Shown: positions 23,001-31,585, numbered from the stretch's first letter. The stretch: DNA of 57,730 bases from RSA11 sp965652565 (GCA_965652565.1 CBFGWL010000008.1:1-57730), one strand, 5' to 3'. Program-made: numbers and translations. The notes: generated by a model not told the origin, from the sequence alone.

Positions 23001-23009
23001 ACGATCGCG

Positions 23010-23015
23010 AGTATT
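23010..23015 (-). promoter_or_regulatory. -10-like box before the long parA start
   Basis: On the minus strand AATACT lies 9 nt before ATG 23000. The first base departs from TAnnnT, so this is weaker than the others. Confidence 0.35.
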
Positions 23016-23096
23016 CGCACGTTCTCGGGCGTTTCCTTCCCGCGCAACGAGTGCATCGCGGCCTGCATGCCTGCGGCGGGACTGGGGAATCCTGAA

Positions 23097-24029
23097 ATGA
23101 TCGCCCCCGTGCCGGACTTGTTCGACAAGCGCCTGGTCATCGTGACCGGGAAGGGAGGCGTGGGAAAGTCCACCGTCGCGCTCGCCATGGGGCTCGCGGC
23201 AGCGGAGCGCGGCAAGCGCACGATCGTCTGCGAGGTCGCCTCCCAGGAGAACCTCTCCCGGCGGTTTCACCGGGCCGAGGTCGGCTACCACGAGGTCGAG
23301 CTGGAGGACAACCTCTGGGCGATCTCGATCGACCCCGACGAGTCCATGCGCGAGTACGTGCTCCTGCAGCTCAAGGTGCGCGCGATGCGCGATTTGCTCT
23401 TCCGCTCCCGCGTCTTCAATTACCTCACCGCCGCCACGCCGGGACTCCGTGAGCTCGTCACGATTGGGAAGATCTGGGAGCTCACCCTGGACGACCGCAA
23501 GGCGAAGCGCGGCCAGAAGTACGACCTCGTGATCGTCGACGCGCCCGCGACCGGGCACGGCGTCGGCTTTCTGCAGACGCCGCGCACCTTCGCGAACGTC
23601 GCGCGCGTCGGGCCGATCGCCAACCAGGCGGAAACCCTGCACCGCTTCATCACCAACCACAAGCGCACCGGCGTGGCGATCGTCTCGATGCCCGAGGAGA
23701 TGCCGGTGAACGAGACGGCGACCCTGGAGCACGAGCTCGTCTCCACGGTCGGGGTTGCCGTGGACCGCATCCTCTGCAACGGGGTGTATCCAGAACGCTT
23801 CTCGGCCGACGACGAGACGGCGCTCGCGGGCGCGCTGGACCGCGCCGACGGCGCGGCGCGCGTGGCCGTGCGGGCGGCGCTGGGGGAGCGACGGCGCTCG
23901 GTCGCCCAGCGCGAGCAGCTCGCGCGCCTCGAGGAAATGACGGAGGCGCCGGTCACCACGCTGCCGTTCATCTTCGAGCCGGAGCTCGAGCAGGAACACC
24001 TGCTGCGACTCGGAGCGGAGCTCTTCTGA
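23097..24029 (+). CDS. Get3/ArsA-like ATPase, first of a pair
   Basis: This is a 310-aa protein with the deviant P-loop GKGGVGKST (residues 18-26), the signature DAPATGHGVGFLQTPRTF (switch II-like) and a C-terminal helical region. It belongs to the SIMIBI ArsA/Get3 class. Actinobacteria commonly carry two such genes in tandem (in M. tuberculosis Rv3679-Rv3680), thought to work as a heteromeric pair and linked to envelope or redox stress. No arsenite Cys motif is seen. The TGA overlaps the ATG of the second ATPase by one base. An ATG at 23067 is an alternative start. 23097 has GGGGA 8 nt upstream. It is divergent from parA. Confidence 0.85.
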   Translation: MIAPVPDLFDKRLVIVTGKGGVGKSTVALAMGLAAAERGKRTIVCEVASQENLSRRFHRAEVGYHEVELEDNLWAISIDPDESMREYVLLQLKVRAMRDLLFRSRVFNYLTAATPGLRELVTIGKIWELTLDDRKAKRGQKYDLVIVDAPATGHGVGFLQTPRTFANVARVGPIANQAETLHRFITNHKRTGVAIVSMPEEMPVNETATLEHELVSTVGVAVDRILCNGVYPERFSADDETALAGALDRADGAARVAVRAALGERRRSVAQREQLARLEEMTEAPVTTLPFIFEPELEQEHLLRLGAELF

Positions 24030-25174
24030 TGGCGTCCGTCGCCGAACTGCTCGAAGGCAAGAAGGTCTGCATCTGCGCGGGGTCGGGCGGCGTCGGCAAG
24101 ACGACGACCTCCGCGGCGATCGCTGCCGGCATGGCCGCCAGGGGGCTGCGCGTGGCCGTGCTCACGATCGACCCCGCGAAACGGCTCGCCGACTCGCTCG
24201 GGCTGCCGGAGCTGGGCAACACCGAGCAGCAGGTGGACCCGGAGCTGTTCGCGCAGGCCGGCGTTGAGATGAACGGCGGCGAGCTCTGGGCGATGATGCT
24301 CGACTCGAAGGCCACGTTCGACGAGGTCGTCCGCAAACACGCGCCCGATGAGGAGACGCGCGAGCGGATCCTCTCCAACCGCATCTACCAGCAGCTCTCC
24401 GCCGCGCTCGCCGGCTCGCAGGAGTACATGGCGATGGAGAAGCTGTTCGAGATCTGGGCCGAGGACCGCTACGACCTGCTGGTACTCGACACACCGCCCT
24501 CGCGCAACGCGCTCGACTTCCTCGAGGCCCCCAAGCGGCTCACGCAGTTCATCGAGGGCAAGGCATTGCAGGTGTTCATGGCCCCGACCGGGTTCGCCGC
24601 GCGCGTCGCAGGCCGCGGCGCATCGGTCATGTTCTCCGTGCTCAAGCGGATCACCGGGGTTGACCTGCTCACTGATCTCGCCGAGTTCTTCCAGGCCTTC
24701 AGCGGGATGGTGGGCGGCTTCCGCGAGCGTGCCCGGCGCGTCAACGAGCTGCTCGGCGACGAGCAGACCTCGTTCCTGGTCGTCTGCGGCCCCCAGGGGG
24801 AGCCGATCGAGGAGGCGGTGTACTTCCACCGCAAGCTGGTCGAGGCGCGCCTGCCGTTCGGGGGCGTGATCGTCAACAAGGTGCGCTACGCCGGGGAGGC
24901 CGCCGGAGAGCTCGCGGAGGGCGCGCTGGAGCGCCTGCTCGGCGACGCGGACCTCGCCGCGCGCGTCGAGGAGAGCTTCAGCGACTTCCGGGTGATGGCC
25001 GAGCGCGACGCCCGCAACGTGCGCCACCTCGCCGCCGAGATGAGGACCCGTGCCGTGATCCAGGTTCCGTATCTAGACTCCGACGTACACGACTTGGCGG
25101 GACTCATGGAAATCAACCGCTACCTGTTCGCGACCGGCGCCGAGGAGCGCGAGGAGCTGGCGGCCTCGGCATGA
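24029..25174 (+). CDS. Get3/ArsA-like ATPase, second of a pair
   Basis: This is a 381-aa paralogue of the preceding ATPase with a fuller Get3-like layout: P-loop GSGGVGKTTT (about residues 18-27), TIDPAKRLADSLG (switch I), LDTPPSRNALDFLEAP (switch II), and a long helical insert (residues 180-240) where Get3 holds its client-binding groove. VNKVRYAG provides the base-recognition element. It probably forms a hetero-oligomer with the first ATPase. Start and stop overlap both neighbours (TGATG at 24027, ATGA at 25171), so the three genes form one translationally coupled operon with the DsbA-like gene. Confidence 0.87.
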   Translation: MASVAELLEGKKVCICAGSGGVGKTTTSAAIAAGMAARGLRVAVLTIDPAKRLADSLGLPELGNTEQQVDPELFAQAGVEMNGGELWAMMLDSKATFDEVVRKHAPDEETRERILSNRIYQQLSAALAGSQEYMAMEKLFEIWAEDRYDLLVLDTPPSRNALDFLEAPKRLTQFIEGKALQVFMAPTGFAARVAGRGASVMFSVLKRITGVDLLTDLAEFFQAFSGMVGGFRERARRVNELLGDEQTSFLVVCGPQGEPIEEAVYFHRKLVEARLPFGGVIVNKVRYAGEAAGELAEGALERLLGDADLAARVEESFSDFRVMAERDARNVRHLAAEMRTRAVIQVPYLDSDVHDLAGLMEINRYLFATGAEEREELAASA

Positions 25175-25881
25175 CCAACCGGGCGCGCAGCTTTCTGATC
25201 GCGGGCGGGCTGGTCGTCCTCCTGGTGGTCATCGGTATCGTCGCCAGCCAGGGCGGCTCCGACGACGAGGACGGCGGGGGCGGCGCGCTAGACGACCCCG
25301 CCGAGCTCGAGGCGCTCTTCGACGGCGTCCCGCAGTCGGGCTTCGTCCTCGGCGAGCCCGACGCGCCGGTGCGCGTCGTCGAGTTCGGCGACATGCAGTG
25401 CCCGTTCTGCGCGCAGTTCGCCGAGGCGGTCCCCGAGGTGATCGACCGCTACGTGCGCACCGGACAGATCAACATCGAGTTCCAGCCGCTCGCCTTCCTC
25501 GGCCCCGACTCCGAGGCGCTGGCGCGCCTCGTGGCGGCGGCCTCGCTGCAGGATCTGGCCTGGCAGATGGCCGAGGTTCTGTACACGCGCCAGGGCGGCG
25601 AGAACTCCGGCTACGCCACGGACGACTTCCTCGCGGACGCCGCGGACGTTGTCCCCGGCCTCGACGCCGAGCGCGCGCTCGAGGACGCCCAGTCGCAGGA
25701 GGTCACGGATCTGCTCAACCAGGCGGCGGAGCGCGCCGAACAGCTCGAGGTGGGCGGCACGCCCGCCTTCTACGCGGCGCGCGGCCGCGGCGACGACTTC
25801 CAGCTGCTCCAGCTGCGTGAGCTCAACATCGGCGGCTTCGCCGAGGCGATCGAGCCGCTGCTCTCCGGCGCGGGCAGCTGA
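25171..25881 (+). CDS. Membrane-anchored DsbA-family thiol oxidoreductase
   Basis: This is a 236-aa protein. The N-terminal anchor is residues 8-27 (LIAGGLVVLLVVIGIVASQG), followed by an acidic Gly-rich linker to residue 40 and a thioredoxin-like domain. The redox site is Cys77-Pro-Phe-Cys80 in FGDMQCPFC, and the cis-Pro loop is GGTPAF. This is the DsbA/DSBA-like (PF13462-type) fold acting outside the membrane in disulfide formation or isomerisation. Co-translation with two Get3-like ATPases is notable because those are thought to handle membrane or redox-sensitive clients. A stem-loop terminator follows. Confidence 0.9.
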   Translation: MTNRARSFLIAGGLVVLLVVIGIVASQGGSDDEDGGGGALDDPAELEALFDGVPQSGFVLGEPDAPVRVVEFGDMQCPFCAQFAEAVPEVIDRYVRTGQINIEFQPLAFLGPDSEALARLVAAASLQDLAWQMAEVLYTRQGGENSGYATDDFLADAADVVPGLDAERALEDAQSQEVTDLLNQAAERAEQLEVGGTPAFYAARGRGDDFQLLQLRELNIGGFAEAIEPLLSGAGS

Positions 25882-25903
25882 CGCGGGCGCCCGCCCCTGG
25901 AAA

Positions 25904-25940
25904 GGCCGAAGCCACCGAACTTGCGCTCGGTGGCCCGGCC
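25904..25940. terminator. Stem-loop terminator between convergent genes
   Basis: GCCACCGA (25911-25918) pairs perfectly with TCGGTGGC (25927-25934), extended by GGCC flanks. It lies 30 bp after the DsbA-like stop and before the end of the convergent acidic-tail protein gene. Confidence 0.6.
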
Positions 25941-25989
25941 CGCTCTTCCTGGTTTTGATCGGAGTGGAGGGAAGCTTTCGGTCTCCCGG

Positions 25990-28284
25990 CTATGAGGCGT
26001 GCGGGACTGGGTGGTCCACTTTCGCCCGGCGCCGGCGGTCATAGCCAACCTCGGGGACGTCCCACTCGCACGTCTCCGGGCGCGGGAAGAGGAACGAGAC
26101 GCGGTCGGCGACCTCGCGCTGATGCTCGCTCGAGTCCTCGATCAGCCGCATCACGGGGCTCTCCTCTCGAGCCGGGCGCTCCTCGCGGACGGGGCGCTCC
26201 TCGCGGACGGGGCGCTCCGCCCGGTGGGGGCGCTCATCCGGGACGGCGCGCAGCACCCGGGTGGGCTGCTCGTCGCGCTCGAGACGCTCGATCCGCTCCT
26301 GGGCGCTCTCCTCGCCGGCGACTCGCTCGAACGGCTCCTGGCGGCCGTAGACGGGCTCCTCGCGCCGCGTGACCGGCTCCTCGCGCTCCTCGCGGCGCGC
26401 GACCGGCTCCTCGCGGCGCGTCACGCGCGGCTCGGGGCTCGTCGCCTCGTGATCGGCGAGCTCGACCTCGTAGATCTTGTTCTGGGCGCGCGGCGCGACG
26501 GGCGGGCGCGGCGGGACCGGCTCCCACTCGGGCTCGAGGCCCCAGTCGCGGCGGTCCACCGGCTCGTCCTCGCTCTCGGCCTCGCGGGCCTCGGCAACCG
26601 GGTCGGGCTCCTCGCTCGCCGGCGTCTGCAGCTCGGAATCGGCGAAGGCGGCCTCGAACTCTTCGAGCTCCTCCGCCGTCGGCATGCCCGGATCCTCGGC
26701 GACGGCGTTCAGCTCCTCAGAGAGCGGGATGCCGGGGTCCTCGAACCCCTCGAACGTCTGCGGCTCCGGATCGGCGTACTCGTCCTCGGGGACCGCCTCG
26801 TCGACCACGGGCCACTCGTAGGAGGCACCGTCCGCGGCGCCATCGCTCGAGACGTCCTCGTGCTCGGCGACATCGCCCTCATCCGCGTCGGACTCCCCGA
26901 GGGCCCCTTCGTCGCCCATGTCGACGACGTCCAGCTCCGGCGGCACCTCACCAAGCTGCCACTCGGCGGTCTCGCCGCGCTGCGCGGGCGAGCCCTCGCC
27001 CACCGCCAGGCCCTCGGCCAGCAGAATCTCGTCGGCGGTCGCTCGCAGATCGGAGCCGAGGTGGCCGCAGGCCGCGTCCTTGAGGATCGCTCGCGTGAGC
27101 TCCTCGAGCTCCGCGGCCACGTCCGCGGGGGTCAGCTCGTCGTCGCGGGGCGCCGGCTCGCCGCTCCACAGCTCGCGCTCGATCGCGATCGCGCGGTCGA
27201 CGATCTCCTTGACGGCGCCGCGCTCCTGCGGCTCCGCGCAGAGCGCCGCGACGCGCATCGAGAGGCCCAGGGACGCCGGGCCGCCGCCCTCCAGCAGGAA
27301 GCGCAGGGCGAGCAGGTGGTCGTTCAGCCCCTCGATGACGAGGTTGCGCTCCAAGCCGGCCTCGAAGCGGTTCAGCGCGCGTCCGAGGATGCCGGGGAAG
27401 CCGCCCCGGTCGCTGCGGGCGCGCGCGAACGGGGTCGAGGAGCCGGCGAGCGCACGCGCGAACGCGGCGAGCTCGGCGCGTTCGACGCCACCGACGCGGA
27501 ACCCGCCGGCGCGCGGCTTGCCCGCGCCGGTCGCGATCCGCCGCCAGCGGTCGGAGCCCGCGCGGATCCAGGCGTGCGGCGCGAGCGCCACCCCGCCGGT
27601 CTTGAACAGGCGCAGGGTCGTGATCAGGCGCCGGAACGTCTCGACCGCACGGGCGCCGAGGTCGGCGCCCTCCTCGCCAAGGCCGTCGATGCGCGCGCAA
27701 GCGAGAAAGGTCGGCTCCCAGGCCGCGCTGCCCATCCCCTCGGGCGCGCGCGCCTCGGCGGGCACGTCGACGATGTCGCTGCGCACGATCGTGACGGTCT
27801 CGAGCCGCAGGCGATCGGCGTCCATCTGAAAGCCGCGGAGCGGCACGACGATCTCGACCTCGTCCTCGGTCGCGTCGGCGAGGCTGGCGATCTCCTCGAT
27901 CGTCGCGGCGAGCCGCGCGTCGTCGAGGGTGAAGTCGGTGCTGCCGCGCCACAGACGGCAGAGGAACAGCAGGCCGGCCTCCTGGGCGCGCATGCGCGCG
28001 TCGGGGGGCACCGGCACCCCGTAGGCCTCGAGGTAGGGCCGGGCGAGGTCCGCGGCCTCGAGCGCCGCGCACGCGGCGCCGAAGGAGTCCATGCCGTTGA
28101 GCTGGGACAGGCGATCACGGATGAAGCGCGCGGTCTGCGGCGTGTATTCGGCGAGCGGCGAGCCGTTGCCGGACTCGCGCACGTCGTAGGGGATCTCCTC
28201 GCCGGCGGCGAGCAGTTCGCGGAACTGCAGCGCCGCGTCGGCGGCCATCGTTTGCAAAGCCTCTCTGAGCACCAGGTCGCGCAT
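25990..28284 (-). CDS. Large orphan protein: helical N-domain (diverged HEPN-like segment) plus acidic disordered tail
   Basis: This is a 764-aa protein with no recognised family. Residues 1-420 look globular and mostly helical. Within them, about residues 300-376 (LNRFEAGLERN, HLLALRFLLEGG, LGLSMRVAALCAEPQERGAV, DRAIAIERELWSGE) follow the pattern of ApeA-type HEPN domains, but the RNase RxxxxH motif is absent. Residues 430-764 are acidic, then become RE(E)P-rich with tandem elements such as RREEPV, REERPV and REERPA. The last 50 residues are again ordered and basic. There is no signal peptide. ATG 28284 is preferred over ATG 28314. It follows an HxlR gene on the same strand. Confidence 0.65.
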   Translation of the reverse strand: MRDLVLREALQTMAADAALQFRELLAAGEEIPYDVRESGNGSPLAEYTPQTARFIRDRLSQLNGMDSFGAACAALEAADLARPYLEAYGVPVPPDARMRAQEAGLLFLCRLWRGSTDFTLDDARLAATIEEIASLADATEDEVEIVVPLRGFQMDADRLRLETVTIVRSDIVDVPAEARAPEGMGSAAWEPTFLACARIDGLGEEGADLGARAVETFRRLITTLRLFKTGGVALAPHAWIRAGSDRWRRIATGAGKPRAGGFRVGGVERAELAAFARALAGSSTPFARARSDRGGFPGILGRALNRFEAGLERNLVIEGLNDHLLALRFLLEGGGPASLGLSMRVAALCAEPQERGAVKEIVDRAIAIERELWSGEPAPRDDELTPADVAAELEELTRAILKDAACGHLGSDLRATADEILLAEGLAVGEGSPAQRGETAEWQLGEVPPELDVVDMGDEGALGESDADEGDVAEHEDVSSDGAADGASYEWPVVDEAVPEDEYADPEPQTFEGFEDPGIPLSEELNAVAEDPGMPTAEELEEFEAAFADSELQTPASEEPDPVAEAREAESEDEPVDRRDWGLEPEWEPVPPRPPVAPRAQNKIYEVELADHEATSPEPRVTRREEPVARREEREEPVTRREEPVYGRQEPFERVAGEESAQERIERLERDEQPTRVLRAVPDERPHRAERPVREERPVREERPAREESPVMRLIEDSSEHQREVADRVSFLFPRPETCEWDVPEVGYDRRRRAKVDHPVPHAS

Positions 28285-28318
28285 GCCGACTGGTTCTGCC
28301 CGTGAGAGGGGCATCCTT

Positions 28319-28340
28319 CGCTGCAAGACGGCTTGCAGCG
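28319..28340. other. 22-bp perfect inverted repeat upstream of the orphan gene
   Basis: CGCTGCAAG-acgg-CTTGCAGCG has 9-bp arms and a 4-bp centre. It lies between the HxlR stop and the start of the acidic-tail protein gene on the minus strand. It could be a terminator for HxlR, a 5'-UTR hairpin or an operator. Confidence 0.55.
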
Positions 28341-28365
28341 AAAAGGGGCGACCGGCTCTGGATCG

Positions 28366-28707
28366 CTAGGCGGCGACCGAGTCGGCGGCGCGGCGCTCAG
28401 CCTGGCCGAGCAGCCACTGGCGGCCGTAGGCGCGCATGTCCTCGATCAGCGGGACGAGCGCCTGCCCCTTCTCCGTCAGCGCGTACTCGACGCGGGGCGG
28501 CACCTCCGGGTAGGTCCGCCGCTCGACGATGCCGCACTCTTCGAGCGCCTTGAGGCGCAGCGAGAGAGTGCGTGGGCTGATGCCCTCGAGCGAGCGTTCG
28601 AGCTCGCAGTAGCGACGGCTGCAATCCGCGAGGTCGCGGATCACCAAGAGGGTCCACTTACCGGAGATGATCTCCGCCGTTGCACAGACGGGACAGCTTG
28701 TGTCCAT
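28366..28707 (-). CDS. HxlR-family transcriptional regulator
   Basis: This is a 113-aa winged-helix protein. MDTSCPVCATAEIISGKWTL carries the canonical CPV...GKWTLLVIRDL start with two cysteines (Cys5, Cys8), so redox sensing in the manner of HypR/YodB is possible. The recognition helix region is ISPRTLSLRLKALEE and the wing is ERRTYPEVPPRVEYALTEKG. The ATG has no Shine-Dalgarno sequence and lies inside a 37-codon upstream ORF that has a strong one. Two perfect palindromes overlap its promoter, which suggests autoregulation. There is no adjacent divergent enzyme gene that is an obvious target. Confidence 0.9.
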   Translation of the reverse strand: MDTSCPVCATAEIISGKWTLLVIRDLADCSRRYCELERSLEGISPRTLSLRLKALEECGIVERRTYPEVPPRVEYALTEKGQALVPLIEDMRAYGRQWLLGQAERRAADSVAA

Positions 28708-28754
28708 GAGAGTTGACGAAACAGCCGGTCGAGGTCAGGCCTCGGATCGCTCAT
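28641..28754 (-). CDS. Possible 37-codon leader ORF overlapping the HxlR start
   Basis: ATG at 28754 is preceded by AAAGGAGG with a 7-nt gap, the best ribosome-binding site in this segment. The frame runs 37 codons and ends 66 nt inside the HxlR gene in a different frame. The peptide begins MSDPRPDLDRLFRQLS and is not recognisable. It may couple or tune HxlR translation. Alternatively the ribosome-binding site may serve HxlR imperfectly. Confidence 0.4.
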   Translation of the reverse strand: MSDPRPDLDRLFRQLSWTQAVPSVQRRRSSPVSGPSW

Positions 28755-28765
28755 TCCCCGGCCTC

Positions 28766-28801
28766 CTTTGGCGAGTATAGCCAAAGCTTCAACTATTGAA
28801 G
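28766..28801 (-). promoter_or_regulatory. HxlR promoter with two perfect palindromes
   Basis: CTTTGGC-gagtata-GCCAAAG (28766-28786) and CTTCAA-cta-TTGAAG (28787-28801) abut one another. On the minus strand the first contains TATACT (a -10) and the second supplies the -35 region, so a bound regulator would block transcription. These are likely HxlR operators. Confidence 0.6.
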
Positions 28802-28829
28802 TGATGCTGCGCCCGCCGTGGCGCAGGGA

Positions 28830-30017
28830 TCAGCCGAGCGCGCCCGGGGACCCTGGCGGCGTCGCGACGCGAGGCCGCGGCGGCGTCTGCTCCTCGGCCT
28901 CGCCGGAAGCCTCCATCACCTGCTCGATGCCGCTGGCCCGCTGGCCGCCCGCTGCGAGCATGAGCTTGAAGTCGTGCGGGTTCGAGGCGGCGTCGAGCGC
29001 GACGCGCTCCTCCACCGCGCCGTCCATGACCCGCTTGAGCAGGGCCTGGTCGAACGTCTGCATCCCGTAGTACTCGCCCTCGGCGATCACCTCGCTGATC
29101 TTGCTGGTCTCCTCGGGGCTCAGGATGAGGTCCTGGACGCGCCCGGTGACAACGAGCACCTCGCAGATCGCCACGCGCCCGTCGCCGCCGGCGCGCTTGA
29201 CGAGGCGCTGGCCGACGACGCCGCGCAACGTGGAGGCGAGCATCACGCGGGCCTGCTGCTGCAGGTGCGGCGGGAAGAAGTCGATGATGCGGTTGATGGT
29301 CTCGGTCGCGTCCATCGTGTGGAGCGTCGAGAGCACGAGGTGGCCCGTCTCCGCGGCGGCCAGAGCCGTGCGGACGGTCTCCTCGTCGCGCATCTCACCG
29401 ATCAGGATCACGTCGGGGTCCTGGCGCAGCACCCGCCGCATCGCGCGACCGAAGCTCTCGGTGTCCTGCCCGACCTCGCGCTGGTTGATGATCGAGCGCT
29501 TGTCTTGGTGGAGGTACTCGATCGGATCCTCCAGCGTGACGATGTGGCGCGGGCGCGTCGCGTTGATGTGGTCGATCATCGCCGCGAGCGTCGTGGACTT
29601 ACCGGAGCCCGTCGTTCCCGTCAGCAGGACGATGCCGCGCTGCTCCTCGGCGAGCTCGCGGATCACCGGCGGCAGATCGAGCTCCTCGATCGTGCGCACC
29701 TGGAAGGGGATCGCGCGCAGCACGATCGAGACCGAACCGCGCTGGCGAAAGGCGTTGACGCGAAACCGCGAGAGGCCGGGGATCGCGTACGAGAAGTCGG
29801 CCTCGCCCTCCGCGTCGAATTCCTCGCGGATGCGCTCCTCGGAGACGATGTGCTCAAGCGCGGCCTCGGTGTCCTCCGGCCGCAGGGGCTCCATCCCCTC
29901 GATCGGCTGCAGCTCGCCGTCGATCCGCGCCATGGGCGGGGCCGGCACTTTCACGTGGAGGTCGGATCCCTCGTGCTCGACGAGGTAGCGCAGGGCAGCG
30001 TCGATATCGAAAGCCAT
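28830..30017 (-). CDS. pilT: PilT-type twitching-motility ATPase
   Basis: This is a 395-aa hexameric secretion ATPase. The N-terminal PAS-like domain (LRYLVEHEGSDLHVKVPAPP) precedes the RecA core: Walker A GTTGSGKST, Asp box TLEDPIEYLH, Walker B DVILIGEMRDEETV, and the His box STLHTMDATETINRIIDFFP. The retraction-specific AIRNLIRE-type motif region is replaced by QTFDQALLKRV. PilT depolymerises type IV pili. The C-terminal 35 residues are a Pro/Gly tail. ATG 30017 follows AGGAAGG. No other pilus gene is adjacent, so the pilus operon must lie elsewhere or the protein works alone. Confidence 0.92.
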   Translation of the reverse strand: MAFDIDAALRYLVEHEGSDLHVKVPAPPMARIDGELQPIEGMEPLRPEDTEAALEHIVSEERIREEFDAEGEADFSYAIPGLSRFRVNAFRQRGSVSIVLRAIPFQVRTIEELDLPPVIRELAEEQRGIVLLTGTTGSGKSTTLAAMIDHINATRPRHIVTLEDPIEYLHQDKRSIINQREVGQDTESFGRAMRRVLRQDPDVILIGEMRDEETVRTALAAAETGHLVLSTLHTMDATETINRIIDFFPPHLQQQARVMLASTLRGVVGQRLVKRAGGDGRVAICEVLVVTGRVQDLILSPEETSKISEVIAEGEYYGMQTFDQALLKRVMDGAVEERVALDAASNPHDFKLMLAAGGQRASGIEQVMEASGEAEEQTPPRPRVATPPGSPGALG

Positions 30018-30099
30018 CACCCTTCCTATCGGCCCCGAGCGCGAGCGCTTTAGGACCGGCCCCCGACGGGCGAGCGGCTGTCCACACCGGCCGCGCTGC

Positions 30100-30105
30100 T
30101 AGACA
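30100..30105 (+). promoter_or_regulatory. -10-like box of the sulfatase gene
   Basis: TAGACA lies 7 nt before ATG 30113, matching the leaderless pattern. Confidence 0.4.
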
Positions 30106-30112
30106 ATCGGGC

Positions 30113-31537
30113 ATGCGTCTTCGGCTCGTGACCGCCCTCTGCGCGCTTGCGGCGCTCGGCGCCTGTTCCGAGGAGAACGAGCAGGTCGAGCGCGGCGAGG
30201 CCGCTCCAGGGGCGCCGAACATCGTCGTCGTGATGACCGACGACCAGGCGCTCGACACCATGCGGGCGATGCCGCTCACCCGCAGGCTGCTGGGCGGCTC
30301 GGGCGTGACCTTCGAGTCCGCCGTCGTGAGCTTCCCCCTCTGCTGCCCCTCGCGCGCGTCGTTTCTCAGCGGGCGCTACGCCCACAACCACGGCGTGCTC
30401 GACAACCAGCCCCCGAAGGGCGGGATCGGGCGGCTCGATCAGGAGGAGACCCTGCCGGTCTGGCTGCGGCGGGCGGGCTATCGCACGGCGTTCGTCGGCA
30501 AGTACCTGAACGGCTACGGCAAGCCCGAGCAGGGCGGCCCCGAGTACGTGCCGCCGGGCTGGGACGAGTGGTACGGGTTGACGGCCGACTCGAAGAAGGA
30601 CGTCTTCGACTACGACGTGAACGTCAACGGCGAGCTGCAGCACTTCGGCAGCGCCGAGAGTGACTTCAAGACCGACGTGCTGGCTCGCTTCGGGCGCGAC
30701 TTCGTGCGCCGCTCCGCCAAGCGGGACGAGCCGTTCTTCCTGTGGGTCGCGACCCCCGCGCCGCACGGCGACAAGGACCTGAAGGGCTCCGACCGCAACC
30801 CCGAGCCGGCCCCCAGGCATCGGGGCCGCTTCGAGGGCGAGCGTGCGCCGCGCGGCCCGGCGTTCGACGAGGCCGACGTGCGCGACAAGCCGGCCAACGT
30901 CCGCTCCGAGTCCCGGCTGAGCAAGGGGCAGCTCAAGGAGATCGACCTGGGCTATGTGAGCCAGCTCGAAGCGCTGCTCGCGGTGGACGAGCTCGTCGCC
31001 GGGCTCGTGCGCGAGCTGCGCCGCGCCGGCGAGCTGAGCGACACGCTCGTCGTCTTCACGTCCGACAACGGCTTTCTGCGCGGCCAGCACCGGATCGACT
31101 CCGGCAAGTCGCGCGCCTACGAGGAGTCGATCCTCGTGCCCCTGCTCGTGCGGGGACCGGGCTTCCCGAAGGGCGTGAGCACGGACAACCCGGTCGTCAA
31201 CGTGGATCTGACGGCGACGTTCCTCGACCTCGCCAACGCGCGCCCGGACGAGCCCATAGACGGCGTCCCGCTCACCCGGGCGCTGGAACCGGAGGGCGCG
31301 GACCGCGCCGTCCTGATCGAGGTCTTCGAGCGCAAGGCCGACCAGTTCCAGGGCGTGCGCACGGCCCGGTACACGTACGTGGAGCGCACAGGGGATAAGA
31401 ACGAGCTCTACGACCTGCGCACGGACCCCCACCAGCTCGAGAACGTCATCGACGATCCCGAGTACGCGCAGGTGCGCGACGAGCTCGCCAAGCGGCTCGA
31501 GAAGCTGCGGGACTGCAGCGGCAAGAGCTGCCGCTGA
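30113..31537 (+). CDS. Lipoprotein sulfatase (formylglycine type)
   Basis: This is a 474-aa exported sulfatase. The signal peptide ends in a lipobox ALGAC with Cys18 as the lipidation site. The catalytic residue is Cys77 of C-C-P-S-R followed by ASFLSGRYAHNHG, the CxPSR site converted to formylglycine. The calcium ligands are in VMTDDQ (Asp43, Asp44) and TSDNGFLRGQH. The mature enzyme hydrolyses sulfate esters of sugars or glycans outside the membrane. Maturation needs a formylglycine-generating enzyme, which is not in the window. Two Cys near the C-terminus (DCSGKSC) probably form a disulfide. It is convergent with the sigma factor gene. Confidence 0.9.
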   Translation: MRLRLVTALCALAALGACSEENEQVERGEAAPGAPNIVVVMTDDQALDTMRAMPLTRRLLGGSGVTFESAVVSFPLCCPSRASFLSGRYAHNHGVLDNQPPKGGIGRLDQEETLPVWLRRAGYRTAFVGKYLNGYGKPEQGGPEYVPPGWDEWYGLTADSKKDVFDYDVNVNGELQHFGSAESDFKTDVLARFGRDFVRRSAKRDEPFFLWVATPAPHGDKDLKGSDRNPEPAPRHRGRFEGERAPRGPAFDEADVRDKPANVRSESRLSKGQLKEIDLGYVSQLEALLAVDELVAGLVRELRRAGELSDTLVVFTSDNGFLRGQHRIDSGKSRAYEESILVPLLVRGPGFPKGVSTDNPVVNVDLTATFLDLANARPDEPIDGVPLTRALEPEGADRAVLIEVFERKADQFQGVRTARYTYVERTGDKNELYDLRTDPHQLENVIDDPEYAQVRDELAKRLEKLRDCSGKSCR

Positions 31538-31544
31538 GGCTGAG

Positions 31545-31572
31545 TCGCCAGCCGCCAGTCGCCAGTCGCCAG
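31545..31572 (+). repeat. Four tandem heptamers
   Basis: Four units of TCGCCAG (the second is CCGCCAG) follow the sulfatase stop. The reverse complement ACTGGCGA recurs at 31683-31690, so the two can pair across the intergenic region. Confidence 0.6.
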
Positions 31573-31585
31573 CCCCTAGGGACAA

